A stretch of 64,000 nt of DNA from Nilaparvata lugens (taxonomy: Eukaryota; Arthropoda; Insecta; Hemiptera; Delphacidae): positions 101,366,767 to 101,430,766 of the forward strand of contig NC_052518.1 of assembly GCF_014356525.2 (NCBI RefSeq), written 5' to 3'. Positions 1 through 11,692 of the stretch are shown piece by piece. Under the pieces are notes generated by a model. That model was not told the origin of the DNA. It was given only the letters and a program-made list of their open reading frames with translations, and made no database searches. Position 1 is the stretch's first letter. The number at the start of each line of letters is the position of its first letter. The position numbers were made by a program, and so were the translations under genes.

Positions 1-213
1 TGGTCAAGGGCATGAACGCCTGCCATTGGCCCAGCTAGACAGTCTCCTCCCACTTAACGGTGTCACAAAATGGCGGCTTAAGCAACAGACTCGCCATGAT
101 AGCAAAATTTACTTTCAGTACAAAATAAGATCCAAGAAAACAAGTTGAAGATAATAAAACAAATATGTGAATAGAAAAACTATTGACTAATGTATGCTTA
201 CAAATTTTATGAT

Positions 214-430
214 AAAACTAAATTCTTAGTGTTGTATTGGTTGAAATTCTTGACCAATAGCAGTACTCGCCTACTAGTATAAATTCTGCTGCTCTTGTAT
301 TTAGTTTTAATTTATTAGAGATTGAGAATGGTGTAACAACCGAAACTGGTCTTTCTAAAGTATCTGTGGGTTTTGTCAATTTCTTAGTATTTTTATTCAA
401 TATGAATAATTACCACAATATCAACTACAC
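214..430. repeat. Half copy of a foldback repeat
   Basis: The stretch carries the arm that is seen in full as a palindrome at 21651-21858 (shared core GGTGTAACAACCGAAAC, then CTTTCTAA and TGTCAATTTCTTAG). Only one arm is convincing here, so this is a truncated or decayed copy. A similar trailing sequence (ACTACC.CGATA.CACAAAAC) is seen near 19430. The 60-aa open frame across it is repeat sequence, not a gene. Confidence 0.6.
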
Positions 431-574
431 AAAAAGTGAATGTGAGAATAGTATCTTTTGCTGATGAAACAGCCATCATTTTTTCTCGTATGAGAGTTGG
501 ACCGATGTATTTAAGATTGCCAAGAATGAAATAATACTGTATAATCGAAAAATGGTTGGACTCAAATACCCTTT

Positions 575-1022
575 TGGTATCAGCTATCCTCTATAGAAGG
601 GCAGTGGCAAGGCAGAGAATCGGCAATGCTGCTCCTAAACCTTTTCCTACTGTCATAATAACGTGGACCTCACTATAGTAAGTACAGTGAGGATCACGTT
701 ATATTAGCAGTGGAGAAAAACGTTGCCGAACCTCTGTCTTGTCAATGCCTTCTATAAACGGTAGCAGATACAGGTTTATTGATGTAATATTAACTGTTCA
801 TTCTCGTTGAAAATAATCGATTATATTTTATCAAGCAATAATTAATAGTTTTTTAATAATTTTATAATGAATTTAGATTATTTATTAATTCTACATTGTT
901 AAAAGACGATCTGTGAGCAAAGCGAGAAAGAGATAGTGCTATCTGCTTTGTTGAATGAAAGACAAGGATTGCAATACCATCGCTAATCAAACACTGTCAT
1001 TATAACGTGGACCTCATTATAG
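575..1022. repeat. Two abutting MITE copies (GTGAGGTCCACG family)
   Basis: The first piece (about 575-681) is a 3' part ending in AACGTGGACCTCACTATA. The second (684-1022) starts AGTGAGGATCACGTTATA and ends CGTGGACCTCATTATAG, giving near-perfect inverted termini. This family recurs throughout the window (25385, 37201, 51800, 53999 and others), with TA at the ends as expected for TA-duplicating MITEs. Internal landmarks such as TATAGAAGGCAGTGGCAAGG and GACAAGGATAGCAACACC recur in every copy. Confidence 0.75.
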
Positions 1023-1230
1023 TATTTTATGAGAGAAGATGGCATAAGAAGAAATCTCATTGTATCTCCTTTATCTTCATCTCCTTCTCTTCCTCTACTT
1101 TTTCTGTCATCTTCTGCCTTATACATAATAATTATTGAATTATTATTTTAGTTCATATTATGTAAATTCATCTAATACTCTTCTGTATTGTATATATTGT
1201 AATCCACAAAAATGATGTAATCAATCAAGT

Positions 1231-1500
1231 CTTCTTCTTCTTCTTCTTCTTCTTCTTCTCCTCCTCCTTCTTCTTCTTCTTCTTCTTCTTCTTCTCTTCT
1301 TCTTCTTCTTCTTCTTCTTCATCTTCTTCTTCTTCTTCTTCTTCTTCTTCTTCTTCTTCTTCTTCTTCTTCTTCTTCTTCTTCTTCTTCTTCTTCTTCTT
1401 CTTCTTCTTCTTCTTCTTCTTCTTTTTCTTCTTCTTCTCCTTCTGTCATCAGTATCCTACATCTTTTTTCTTCTTCTCCTTCCTCTTTGTTGTCTTCTTC
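1231..1500. repeat. (TTC)n microsatellite
   Basis: About 200 bases of nearly pure TTC/CTT repeat with a few interruptions, followed by a diverged pyrimidine tail. The acidic poly-Glu open frame on the opposite strand is an artefact of the repeat. Confidence 0.95.
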
Positions 1501-2529
1501 TCCTTCACAATCCTATTCTTGTTTTGATTGGACAAAAAATTCTCAATATCCGATAAAATGTTTGCAGAAATATCGATATAATATTGAAAACGATAAAATT
1601 ATCGATAATATCGGAACATTCCTAAACAGAGGGATGATCAATGAGTGATTTTGAATGAATATAGATATTCTCGTTTTTAAATAACTGATTAAATATCAAT
1701 ATTATCAAATATGAAAAAGATATTGATACTGTTCTATGTCTAGATCAGTGTAGGGATGTTAAGATATTATCGATATGTTTGATACATATCCCTGATATTA
1801 TATTGATGTTTCAGTTCAAATAATATCAGTGAAGGGCTGTAAATAAGACAAACACAGGTTCAAACACATGTTAAGATATTATCGATATGTTTGATAAATA
1901 TCTCTGATATTATATTGATATTTCAGTTCAAATAATATCAGTGAAGGGCTGTAAATAAGACAAACACAGGTTCAGAATCTGTGGAGCTCGCTGAAGAATC
2001 TTATTGTGAATGTAGATTATGAATGTGCTCTTTTGATACTTTGAAACACTCTTTATTAATGTGATCATGGAGTTGGAATATAATTTGAATCGATCAATCA
2101 TATTCGAGAATAAGCAAATGTTTTAAGCGAAGCCCAAATGAATCAACTATACACTAAAGACAACAGAAGTTACACGTAACCCCAAGGGATATTTCACTCA
2201 CTTCTGACCGGATTAAAGCTTTTAAATCACGTGTGCAGGAAGTTGATAAATTAGTTGGAGAATACAAAAAATTCCAGATCCAAAAATTCACTGTAGTCAA
2301 GGTAACAACATAAATCCAGATCTACAAGTTTACTGCAGCCAAGATAACACATAAGATATTTATGATGGTTTGGGATTACGCGTAGCCCCTGTTATCTTTC
2401 ACAAAGTAGGAGAAAATTCTTCCGCATTCATCCTCTTCTCTGTGTATCTTTCTAGCTTTCTAGGTTAAGCAAATTCTTTTAATACCACCTTTTTTTAATA
2501 ATTAAATGAAGCAATATCTGAACACTAAC
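1501..2529. repeat. Downstream dpr intron with a 112-bp tandem duplication
   Basis: No gene is visible. At 1758-1981 a unit starting GTTAAGATATTATCGATA and ending in ACAAACACAGGTTCA is present twice with a period of about 112 bp and few differences. The rest is unremarkable AT-rich DNA, expected to be intron downstream (minus strand) of the dpr exon at 2530-2740. Confidence 0.6.
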
Positions 2530-2740
2530 CGACAACATTGAGCTTGAATCCTTGAGATATCTTAGGCTCGGTTGACACTTGACACTCATAAGTGCCCGAG
2601 TCCCTCAGTTGAGTGGAGCTGATCTTAAGTGTCCACTCTTCGGACCCCTCGGAGTGAAGCGATTGAAATCTCGCGTCATTTGTGTAGGTCAGAACTCCAA
2701 CTGTCAAGATATGGAGGTCGCGCTTCCTTATCCATGAGAC
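2530..2740 (-). CDS. dpr: dpr-like gene, exon encoding second half of first Ig domain (partial)
   Basis: This exon encodes the C-terminal half of a V-type immunoglobulin domain of the Dpr family, cell-surface proteins that bind DIP partners and specify neuronal connections. Visible marks are the tryptophan after the splice (VSWIRKRDLHILTVG), the WTLKIS strand, the DSGTYECQVS motif with the second Ig cysteine, and a closing LNVVG. The acceptor is ...TTTCAG|GTCTCATGG at 2741-2742 and the donor is G|GTTAGT at 2524-2529, giving 211 nt and leaving one base of the next codon. The phase fits the exon at 12349-12512, whose last codon is complete. The second Ig domain and membrane anchor must lie left of the window. 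The symbol is a family name; I cannot say which dpr paralogue this is. Confidence 0.9.
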
Positions 2741-2840
2741 CTGAAACCATAGATAGAAAAATAGGTAGACATTTTATTCATTTAACACAGCATAAAAAGT
2801 GACAGAATATCAGTAGATTGAAAATATTGAAAATTGGAAT

Positions 2841-3330
2841 AGAATAGAATAGAAAAAACGTTTATTGAATAAATAAGCTACCTTAAGCGAACCTCAAAGA
2901 GGCTGCTTGACAAGGTACTATTATAAACAAAACATGTAAATTCAAATATAAATATACATATATCAGTGAACTTTATTTTTACTTAACAGTTAAATTCACT
3001 TATCAGTTTATTACACTGTCAAATTTACTTACAGAATTTACTTAACAGTTAAAATTATCATGATATTAATTAATTAATTGTTGGCTCAACTCTCAAAAAT
3101 CTAAAGAGTGTTGTAGTATAAAGACAACCTGAACTTACATACAAAAAATAGAACAGAATGAATTACAACAATAAAATACATTAATAATGAGTTACATCTA
3201 AAGTGTAATTATTCAACCAAATCTTTAAATTTCTTTTCAACAGGCGCATTATTAACAAACTCAGCACAATTATCGGGTAAATCATTGAAAGTATCATAAG
3301 GAAAATATCATAAGGATTATACTGGACCAA
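2841..3330 (-). mobile_element. LINE 3' end (truncated)
   Basis: The left end is a (AATAG)n tract, typical of a retrotransposon 3' tail read on the minus strand. It is followed by AACGTTTATTGAATAA and AT-rich untranslated-like sequence. No coding part is left. Confidence 0.5.
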
Positions 3331-3434
3331 CACTAGCTACACACACATCGATTTTTGTTTGTACGATTTTTTGCCGTTCTTATAAATTATATTATCAGAT
3401 TGAACAGATGATGTTTGTCAAGTTCTGTTTAATC

Positions 3435-3580
3435 TGCTAGAATCTATAAGACTAGCTTCACACACATTTGGTTTCATTCAGTTCGGTTCGTTGCCGAAAA
3501 CGAATGAGACTTTCATACTTATCAGGTTTTAATTTGTACGGTTCCAATTAGGTATTTTCTTCTCAAACACAGCTGTGTTT
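3435..3580. repeat. GTTCGGTTCG repeat fragment
   Basis: The segment contains CTAGCTTCACACACATTTGG and CGTTGCCGAAAACGAATGA. The same words recur at 5690-5850 and 6575-6625 (GCCGAAAACGAA, TGTGTGAAAGTAGCC), partly inverted. This suggests one dispersed element broken by later insertions. Confidence 0.45.
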
Positions 3581-3623
3581 GGATTTTCACAACTCATGCT
3601 GGTATTCAAATATAACAGCTGGT

Positions 3624-3765
3624 ATAGAAAGAAAAATAAAAATCTTAGTACCTTTTTTGAAATATTTAATCACAACATGTTTCGGACATTGATGCCATTT
3701 TGTCCGAAACATGTTGTGATTAAATATTTCGAAAAGGGTACTACGATTTTTCTTTTTCTTTCTAT
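3624..3765. repeat. Palindromic foldback, ~60-bp arms
   Basis: ATAGAAAGAAAAATAAAAAT at the left pairs with ATTTTTCTTTTTCTTTCTAT at the right. The inner arms (GAAATATTTAATCACAACAT and its complement, then GTTTCGGACA / TGTCCGAAAC) are nearly perfect around a loop of about 13 nt. No coding capacity. It is a small foldback transposon. Confidence 0.85.
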
Positions 3766-3933
3766 TTCTATAAAATTAGCCCTATACAGAAAAGAGATAA
3801 ATAACAGCTGGTGTTTAAATAGTAAGATGTGATTTATTGAACAACAAAATTTTCAAGTTAATTAAAAATTGTGAATTATTTGAATAGTATATTTTCAATT
3901 ATGTTAATTTTGGACGTTCAGAGTGATTTTTTA

Positions 3934-5070
3934 CTTTCCTTGCCCTACTACCATAGGTAAGGAAAGTATTGCTTTCCAAAAAAAATTAAGGTACCCCAAT
4001 TTCAAGTTTTCTATACGTTTCAAGGTCCCCTGAGTCCAAAAACATGATTTTTGGGTGTTGGTCTGTGTGTGTGTGTGTGTGTGTGTATGTGTGTATGTGT
4101 GTATGTGTGTATGTCTGTGAACACGATAACTCCATTCCTAATTAACCGATTGACTTGAAATTTTAAACTTAAGGTCCTTATACAATGAGGACCCGACAAT
4201 AAGAAATTCAATTCAAGATGGCGGAAAAAATGGCGGATGATTACTAAAAAACCATGTTTTTCACGATTTTCTCAAAAACGGCTCTAACGATTTTCTTTAA
4301 ATTTATACCATAGATAGCTATTTATAAGCCCTATCAACTGACATGAGTCTCATTTCTGGGAAAATTGCAGGAGCTGCGTAATATTCTCGAGAAAAATGGC
4401 GGATAATTACTAAAAAACCATGTTTTTCACGGTTTTCTCGAAAACGGCTCTAACGATTTTCTTCAAATTTATACCATAGATAGCTATTGAATGCCCTATC
4501 AACTGACATGAGTCTCATTTCTGGGAAAATTGCAGGAGCTCCGTAATATTCTTGAGAAAAATGGCGGATAATTACTAAAAAACCATGTTTTTCACGGTTT
4601 TCTCGAAAACGGCTTTAACGATTTCCTTCAAATTTATACCCTAGATAGCTATTTATAAGCCCTATCAACTGACATGAGTCTCATTTCTTAGAAAATTGCA
4701 GGTGCTCCGTAATATTCCTGAGAAGAATGGATTTTGTTAAATTTCTATCACGATTTTCTCAAAAATGACCGATTTTTTTCAATTTCATACCCTGTATAGT
4801 TATATACAGGTAGGTAGGTAGAGCAGTTTATTCAAAAGAACACACATGTCGATATTTTATTTTTAAAACAGCTGTTTTGACAACTTTTAAAAAATCCTCA
4901 AATTTCATAATTCAAACAAAGGAAAATGTACTCTGAACACAATCACAGTATAATCGTAGTTTTAATTATTCAGCCGCCAATCGGCATAATGTTATTCCCT
5001 AAATTATCCTCGTTAATGAGGCTTATAGATCAATGGGCAAGGAAAGTTGTGTGAGTGTACCACACCAGAT
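3934..5070 (+). mobile_element. Non-autonomous TE with ~178-bp internal tandem repeats, copy 1
   Basis: The element begins near CTTTCCTTGCCCTACTACCA and ends AGTTGTGTGAGTGTACCACA. A (GT)n tract (4063-4115) is followed by about three tandem monomers of ~178 bp carrying CATGTTTTTCACGGTTTTCT and ATGAGTCTCATTTCTGGG. Related copies lie at 38913-40187 (inverted) and 55150-56129. I found no coding sequence. Confidence 0.75.
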
Positions 5071-5079
5071 TTTTTTTTA

Positions 5080-6900
5080 TTGAAAATGTGTTTCTTGTTT
5101 TGACACATGGTATATAACCTTCATCTCTTCTCTCCATTTATGACCAATCAATCAATCAAATTTCATTTATTGAAGTATGTTGCATATAAAAGACAAGCTT
5201 CACAGAAAATACAAAACACAGAAAATACAATAGTGCAAGGAGGAGACGTCAAAGAAAAAACACTGCTTTTAGGAGCACCCCCTGGAAGAAATCGATTAAT
5301 TTCAGTTGATTTAAAGGAAATTTTTATTTTGTAATAATTCTATGACATGTTATTTTCTTCCCTCAAGACATCCACACATTCATCCACTGTGTATGGCGGT
5401 CTTTTTAACAGAACTTATCCAGAAGTTTTACAGAACTTATTTACTATGAAATCATGTAATATTCGTGGAAAAAAATCTCCCTGAGTTTTAATTTATCTTC
5501 ATCTTTTTTTAGCAAACTATTCATTGAGAAAAAAAATGTTCCAGTGAACTAACAGAAATGAAATGACCATATGATTTTGACATGGAGGATTTTGAAACAG
5601 ATAATCACGATATCAGATTAAAATAAAAACAAAAATGGGAAGCGTTTGTGAAAGACTTTGTTTTTTTCCTGTTTCCCTAGCAACGAATTCGAATATGATA
5701 AAACCTATTCGTGTCGAGGGGGCGTTCGGTGCTATGCGGTTGCTATTCGGAACCGAATCACCGTTTCACACTTATCGGAATTCGCCGAAAACGAACCGAA
5801 AGCTAACCGAACCGAATGTGTGTGAAAGTAGCCCTTCGCTAGAAACGAATTTGAACCTGATAGAATTTATTAGTGTCAAGTGGGCGTTCGGTTCTATGCG
5901 GTTTCGGTACCGAATTCAAACCGAATTACCATTTCACACTTCAATTCAATTCAAAATTCTTTATTCTTTAAAATGCACTATACAATAAAATTAATAGTAT
6001 TATAATTACTAGAATACCCCTACAAGTCTATACGTCTGTGTGTAGGGGTGAGTTCCAGGTTACCTACTGGTTCTAGATCTATTGCGTTTTATCAATTTAT
6101 GGCCTGAATGATTTTCTAGTACAGATATAACTACATTTCACCAACTTGATAGCTGCATAATAATAACATATCGTAATACCAAAACATATGGTACTGTAAA
6201 TTATAGTTTTAAATCCATAACAAAGATAAGAGTAAAAGATCAATGAAAAAAGTAAATTTGAATGAAATAAAAGTAATAATATCAAACAAAACATACTGAA
6301 GATTTCTTAGCAACAACATGTTAATAATACTTCTAAATCTTAAAAAAAATTAAAAAAGAAAATGAGGAAAGAAAAATAAAGAAATTGAAGATTTATTATG
6401 TAGGAGCAGTGATCGGCGGATCCTCAAATGATATCAGTACAATAGTGCCGATTTATTACATAAGAAGGAGAAGTATTAAGATTCTCACTGATAGAGTCAA
6501 TAAATAGAAGAATTCCGGGAAATAAACAAATTAACTCAGTGCAAGTATACTGACCGAAGCAGACTTTCTGTCATTATTGGAATTAGCCGAAAACGAAACG
6601 AACCGAATGAGTGTGAAAATAGCCTAAGGACCGCAAAATATCCTACAAGTAAAAATCGATGTGTTGTGTAACTGGATTAAGATGTAGAGTGTCCCTTTAG
6701 AAACGTCCTTCAAAACGTTGAAACCATCCCAGACATTTATTATGCCATATGAATTTATGGGCAAAAAGGTCCATAATAATTATTACGGGTTGTCAAGGGT
6801 AATAAACTCTGTAAGCTGCGGTACTCTCGTGAAAGTAGAGTCGTTAACTTCCATGCCTGAGAAAGCCCATTACATTTTTACACACTGGAGTGAGGTCCAC
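5080..6900. other. Intronic tract with LINE 3' scraps and GTTCGG repeats
   Basis: The tract holds a (CAAT)n-tailed LINE 3' scrap at 5146-5330, the GTTCGG-type repeat at 5690-5850, and a second LINE 3' scrap from about 5940 (TTCAATTCAATTCAAAATTC, then ...CACTATACAATAAAATTA). No frame in it resembles a protein I know. The short open frames are incidental. Confidence 0.5.
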
Positions 6901-7000
6901 TTTATAATGGCAGCATTTGATTAACACTGGTGTTGCTATCCTTGTCTATCATTCAACAAAGCAGATGGCGGTATCCTTTTCTATCTCCGCAACATTGCCA
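6885..7000. repeat. MITE end fragment (GTGAGGTCCACG family)
   Basis: GTGAGGTCCACTTTATAATG followed by GTGTTGCTATCCTTGTCTAT matches one end of the common MITE. The other end is not present nearby. Confidence 0.65.
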
Positions 7001-7019
7001 CAAGTTATAGTTTTAAATA

Positions 7020-7527
7020 CAAGTTTTCAATTACTCATGTTCTCATTTCACAATTTCGTTCAGTTCCAGTTTGTCGAAATTCCAAATCGTCAACTTTTCA
7101 AATCGCCAAGCTTCCTATTCGTCGTTTTCTCAGTTTGTCAAAATTCCAACTCGTCAACTTTTCAAATCATCAAGTTTCCTATTCGTTGTTTTTTCAGTTT
7201 GTCAAAATTTCAATCCGTCAAGTTTCAGTTCAAGTATTTCTATAAGTTAATTTTTCAATTTGTCAAGTTTCCAATTCCTGGACATAGTTCATTAAGTTCC
7301 AATGGTCAAGTTCTAAATTGTCAAGTTTTGACTTACTTTTTCTAATATACTTCGGCGTTCAATCCATCACGTCTAAGGGTTCAAGAAATGAGTTTTCTAT
7401 ACCTCATGTTCTCAGTTCGTCGAGTATTCAATCCATGAAGTTTCCAATTCAACCAGTTGTTAGTTCGTTCAAGTTCCAATTTCAGTGAAGCTTCTCAGAT
7501 AGTCAGGTTTCCAATTCATCAAGTTTC
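7020..7527. repeat. Diverged flank of the minisatellite
   Basis: Degenerate versions of the 32-bp unit (CGTCAAGTTTCC, CAGTTTGTCAAAATTCC) at irregular spacing lead into the homogeneous array. They look like the older, unhomogenised edge of it. Confidence 0.6.
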
Positions 7528-9024
7528 CAAATTGTCCAGTGTTCAGTTTGTCAAGTTTCCAATCTGTCCAGTGTTCAGTTCGTCAAGTTTCCAAACAGTC
7601 CGGTGTTCAGTTCGTCAAGTTTCCAATCTGTCCAGTGTTCAGTTTGTAATGTTTCCAATCTGTCCAGTGTTCAGTTCGTCAAGTTTCCAATCTGTCCAGT
7701 GTTCAGTTTGTCAAGTTTCCAATCTGTCCAGTGTTCAGATTGTCAAGTTTCCAATCTGTCAAGTGTCCAGTTCGTCAAGTTTCCAATCTGTCCAGTGTTC
7801 AGTTCGTCAAGTTTCCAATCTGTCCAGTGTTCAGTTCGTCAAGTTTCCAATCTGCCCAGTGTTCAGTTCGTCATGTTTCCAATCTGTCCAGTGTTCAGTT
7901 CGTCAAGTTTTCAATCTGTCCAGAGTTCAGTTCGTCAAGTTTCCAATCTGTCCAGTGTTCAGTTCGTCAAGTTTCCAATCTGTCCAGTGTTCAGTTCGTC
8001 AAGTTTCCAAACTGTCCAGTGTTCAGTTCGTCATGTTTCCAATCTGTCCAGTGTTCAGCTCATCAAGTTTCCAATCGGTCGTGTGTTCAGTTCGTCAAGT
8101 TTCCAATCTGTCCAGTGTTCAGCTCATCAAGTTTCCAATCTGTCCAGTGTTCAGTTCGTCAAGTTTCCAATCTGTCCAGTGTTCAGTTCGTCAAGTTTCC
8201 AATCTGTCCAGGTTCAGTTCGTCAAGTTTCCAATCTGTCCAGTGTTCAGTTCGTCAAGTTTCCAATCTGTCCAGTGTTCAGTTCGTCAAGTTTCCAATCT
8301 GTCCAGTGTTCAGTTCGTCAAGTTTCCAATCTGTCCAGTGTTCAGTTCGTCAAGTTTCCAATCTGTCCAGTGTTCAGCTCATCAAGTTTCCAATCTGTCC
8401 AGTGTTCAGTTCGTCAAGTTTCCAATCTGTCCAGTGTTCAGTTCGTCAAGTTTCCAATCTGTCCAGTGTTCAGTTCGTCAAGTTTCCAATCTGTCCAGTG
8501 TTCAGATCGTCAGTTTCCAATCTGTCCAGGTTCAGTTCGTCAAGTTTCCAATCTGTCCAGTGTTCAGTTCGTCAAGTTTCCAATCTGTCCAGTGTTCAGT
8601 TCGTCAAGTTTCCAATCTGTCCAGTGTTCAGTTCGTCAAGTTTCCAATCTGTCCAGTGTTCAGTTCGTCAAGTTTCCAATCTGTCCAGTGTTCAGCTCAT
8701 CAAGTTTCCAATCTGTCCAGTGTTCAGTTCGTCAAGTTTCCAATCTGTCCAGTGTTCAGTTCGTCAAGTTTCCAATCTGTCCAGTGTTCAGTTCGTCAAG
8801 TTTCCAATCTGTCCAGTGTTCAGATCGTCAAGTTTCCAATCTGTCCAGTGTTCAGTTCGTCAAGTTTCCAATCTGTCCAGTGTTCAGTTCGACAAGTTTC
8901 CAATCTGTCCAGTGTTCAGTTCGTCAAGTTTCCAATCTGTCCAGTGTTCAGTTCGTCAAGTTTCCAATCTGTCCAGTGTTCAGTTCGTCAAGTTTCCAAT
9001 CTGTCCAGTGTTCAGTTTGTCTTG
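7528..9024 (+). repeat. 32-bp minisatellite array, ~46 units
   Basis: The unit (TTCAGTTCGTCAAGTTTCC followed by AATCTGTCCAGTG) repeats with very high identity. Two units are shortened (around 8210 and 8510), which shifts the phase. Because 32 is not a multiple of 3 and the unit lacks stop codons in all three forward frames, three long overlapping open frames of 430-526 codons arise. They are artefacts: low-complexity, identical in all frames, and placed in an intron antisense to the host gene. Confidence 0.95.
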
Positions 9025-9059
9025 TTTGAAGTTTTGAAGTGTTAAGTTTCAAGTTTCAA

Positions 9060-9650
9060 GTTTGTAAAATTTTAATTACTTTTTTAATGTGCTTAAATAA
9101 TTAATAATTCTAGTAATGCTGGTTCAAGAAATGAAATTTCAATACCTCATGTTTTCAGTTCACCAAGTGCTCAATCTATGAAGTTTCCAATTCATCCAGT
9201 TGGTAGTACATCAAGTTCTAAACTGTCATGTTTTAAGTCTGTCAAGTTTTGAATTACTATGCTAATATGCTTAAATAAATAACAATTCTAGTAATGCGGG
9301 TTCAAGAAATGAGTTTTCTATACATCCTGTTTTCAGTTCGTCGAGTGTTCAATCCATGAAGTTTCCAATTCAACCAGTTGTTGGTTCGTCAAGTTCTAAA
9401 CTGTCATGTTTTAAGTCTGTCAAGTTTTGATTTAATATTTTAATATGCTTAAATAATTTATAATTCTAGTAATGGTTCAAGGGATGAGTTTTAAACACCT
9501 CATGTTTTCAGTTTGTCAAGTGTTCAATCCATGAAGTTTCCAATTCAACCAGTTGTTATAGTTTGTCAAGCTCTTAACTGTCATGTTTTGAATTACATTT
9601 TCAATACCTGAATGATTAATAATTCTAGTAATGGTTCAAGAGATGAGTTT
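9060..9650 (+). repeat. ~185-bp higher-order repeats, left block
   Basis: About three copies of a unit marked by TAATAATTCTAGTAATG, CCTCATGTTTTCAGTT, CAATCCATGAAGTTTCC and AAGTCTGTCAAGTTTTGA. Parts of the unit resemble the 32-bp repeat, so the minisatellite may have grown out of one of these monomers. Confidence 0.75.
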
Positions 9651-10640
9651 CAATGGTCGATGTCAAACGAGGCAAACAACAGAAGAGACCTGCGACAGTT
9701 GAGACCAGCGACGGTAGAGACCGGCGACATTCGAGGCCAGCGACGGTAGTAAACTCCTGAAAAAGTGGCCTCAAATGTCCCCTGCGTTAGGCGACAGTTG
9801 AGGCCACTCTAATTTTTGTACAGCCCCGACAGTCGAGACCTGCGACGGCAGAGGACTCCTGAAAAAGAGGACTCCTCCAATTGAGTTTCGTCAACAAAGG
9901 TGGTCAAGTCATATACATTCCAGTACTTGGATGATGGCCCCTAAACATATTTTTAAGTAATGGGAATCCATTACTACTGCATTATGCCTCCTTCATTGAC
10001 AAATATAAATATTTATCTATCTTCTATCCATCTATAAGACGAGATGGTGTCTGTCTTTCTGTCTGTTTGTATGTGAGCTCATCACGCTTGAAATACTTGA
10101 CTGATTAAGCTGTAATTCTTCACAAAGATGATCGCTCTGAAAATCCGTCAAGGATAAGCACTATCTACCTTCAAAGTTCATATGCTTTTTTTATGAAGGA
10201 AGTTTCCATTATTTAGTTTTCAACAAATCAGAAGTTATAATCATTATAAAATGTATTTTGTCTGGAATCGCAGCAGGATGTGTCCTCAACTGTCGCCTGC
10301 TGCAAGCGAGTCTCTAATTTTTGTACAGGCCCGACAGTCGAGACCAGCGACATTCGAGGCCAGCGACGGTAGAGGACTCCTGGAAAAGATGCCTCAAATG
10401 TCGCCTGCGTTAGGCGACAGTTGAGGTCACTCTAATTTTTGTACAGCCCTGACAGTCGAGACCTACGACGGGAGAGGACTCCTGAAAAAGTGGCCTCAAA
10501 TGTCGCCTGCGTTAGGCGACAGTTGAGGTCACTCTAATTTTCGTACACTCCCGACAGTCGAGGCCTACGACCGTAGAGGACTGTAAAACAGTCCTCTACG
10601 GTCGTAGGCCTCGAATTTCGTCGGTCTCGACTGTCGCGCC
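9650..10640. repeat. Insertion of GCGACAGTTGAGG repeat family with a long hairpin
   Basis: The words GCGACAGTTGAGGCCAC, GACAGTCGAGACC and AGAGGACTCCTGAAAAAG recur in both orientations, interrupting the ~185-bp repeat series. The middle (about 10015-10260) holds an unrelated scrap beginning TCTATCCATCTATAAGACG that resembles a Helitron-type 5' end. A perfect 26-bp hairpin lies at 10559-10613. Confidence 0.6.
10559..10613. repeat. Perfect 26-bp inverted repeat, 3-nt loop
   Basis: CGAGGCCTACGACCGTAGAG... at 10559-10584 is the exact reverse complement of 10588-10613, separated by AAA. It is unusually GC-rich for this window and would form a very stable stem. Confidence 0.95.
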
Positions 10641-11300
10641 CCCAGTTTCAACACCTCATGTTCACAGTTCGTCGAGTGTTCAATCAATGAAGATCCCAAT
10701 TCAACCAGTTGTTAGTCCATCAAGTTCTAAACTGTAATGTTTTAAGTCTGTCAAGTTTTGAATTACTATTTTAATATGCTTAAATAATTAATAATTCTAG
10801 TAATGGTTCAAGAGATGAGTTTTCAATACCTCATGTTTACAGTTCGTTAAGTGTTCAATCCATGAAATTTCCAATTCATCCAGTTGTTAGTCCATCAAGT
10901 TCTAAACTGTAATGTTTTAAGTCTGTCAAGTTTTGAATTACTATTTTAATATGCTTGAATAATTAATAATTCTAGTAATGCTGGTTCAAGAAATGAGTTT
11001 TCAATACATCCTGTTTTCAGTTTGTCAAGTGTTCAATCCATGAAGTTTCCAACTAAACCAGTTGTTAGTTCGTCAAGTTATAAACTGTCATGTTTTGAAT
11101 TACATTTTCAATACCCAAATAATAAATTATTCTAGTAATAGTTTAAAATTAAATTTCAATACCTCATGTTTTCAGTTCGTCAAGTTTTCAATTCTTTAAG
11201 TTTCCAATTCGTCAAGTTTTCAGTTTGTTCAGGTCTAAATTGTCAAGCTTCAAGTTTGTCAATATTTTTATTACATTTTTAGTACTGTAATAGCTAATAC
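10640..11300 (+). repeat. ~185-bp higher-order repeats, right block
   Basis: This continues the series at 9060-9650, with the same landmarks (AATAATTCTAGTAATG, CAATCCATGAA, TGTCAAGTTTTGAATTAC), in about three increasingly diverged copies. Confidence 0.75.
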
Positions 11301-11332
11301 TTTTAGTAATACTAGCAATTAATACTTTTGAG

Positions 11333-11690
11333 GCCGGTTTCCGAGCTCGGGATTTAGCTAAGTTCTAGACTTTGAACAGCTGGAGTCAGAAAATTGGCTA
11401 TCCGAAATTGGCTCTAGTCGCAGTTTTTATGATAATCTTTATTTTCTCATTTCTCTAATTGGGAATGTTTTTTCTTGGCGAGATGAAACATTCCTAAATA
11501 ATTAAAAATAGCTGAAACTCTACACTATTTTCTCTTCATTTTATTTCAGTGTTCAATTTTCTAGTTTCTTGAAATTTAATCAACACGTAGACTACGACTA
11601 TGCCCTGTTTGGAGAGCCAATTTTCTGACTCCATCTGTTAAAAGTCTAGAACTTAGGCAAATACCGAGCTCGGAAACCTGCCCTTAAAAA
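11333..11690. mobile_element. TIR element (GGTTTCCGAGCTCGG)
   Basis: The left end GGTTTCCGAGCTCGGGATTT...AAGTTCTAGACTTTGAACAG pairs with the right end CTGTTAAAAGTCTAGAACTT...ACCGAGCTCGGAAACC; the arms are about 65-70 bp. There is no open frame. It looks like a small non-autonomous DNA transposon. Confidence 0.8.
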
Positions 11691-11692
11691 TA

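Noticed and set aside
1225..1449. Acidic poly-Glu open frame (minus strand)
   Set aside because: Pure translation of a (TTC)n microsatellite.
3934..5070. Element with AGTGTGGTACAC-type tip considered as a Polinton end
   Set aside because: Stand-alone copies occur at three unrelated places with no viral genes. The copy near the capsid cluster is an insertion next to the real TIR.
7528..9024. CRISPR-like array
   Set aside because: The 32-bp units are contiguous with no unique spacers, and the context is eukaryotic.
7457..9045. Three overlapping plus-strand open frames of 430-526 codons
   Set aside because: They are the same 32-bp minisatellite read in three frames. There is no codon signal, and they lie antisense within a dpr intron.
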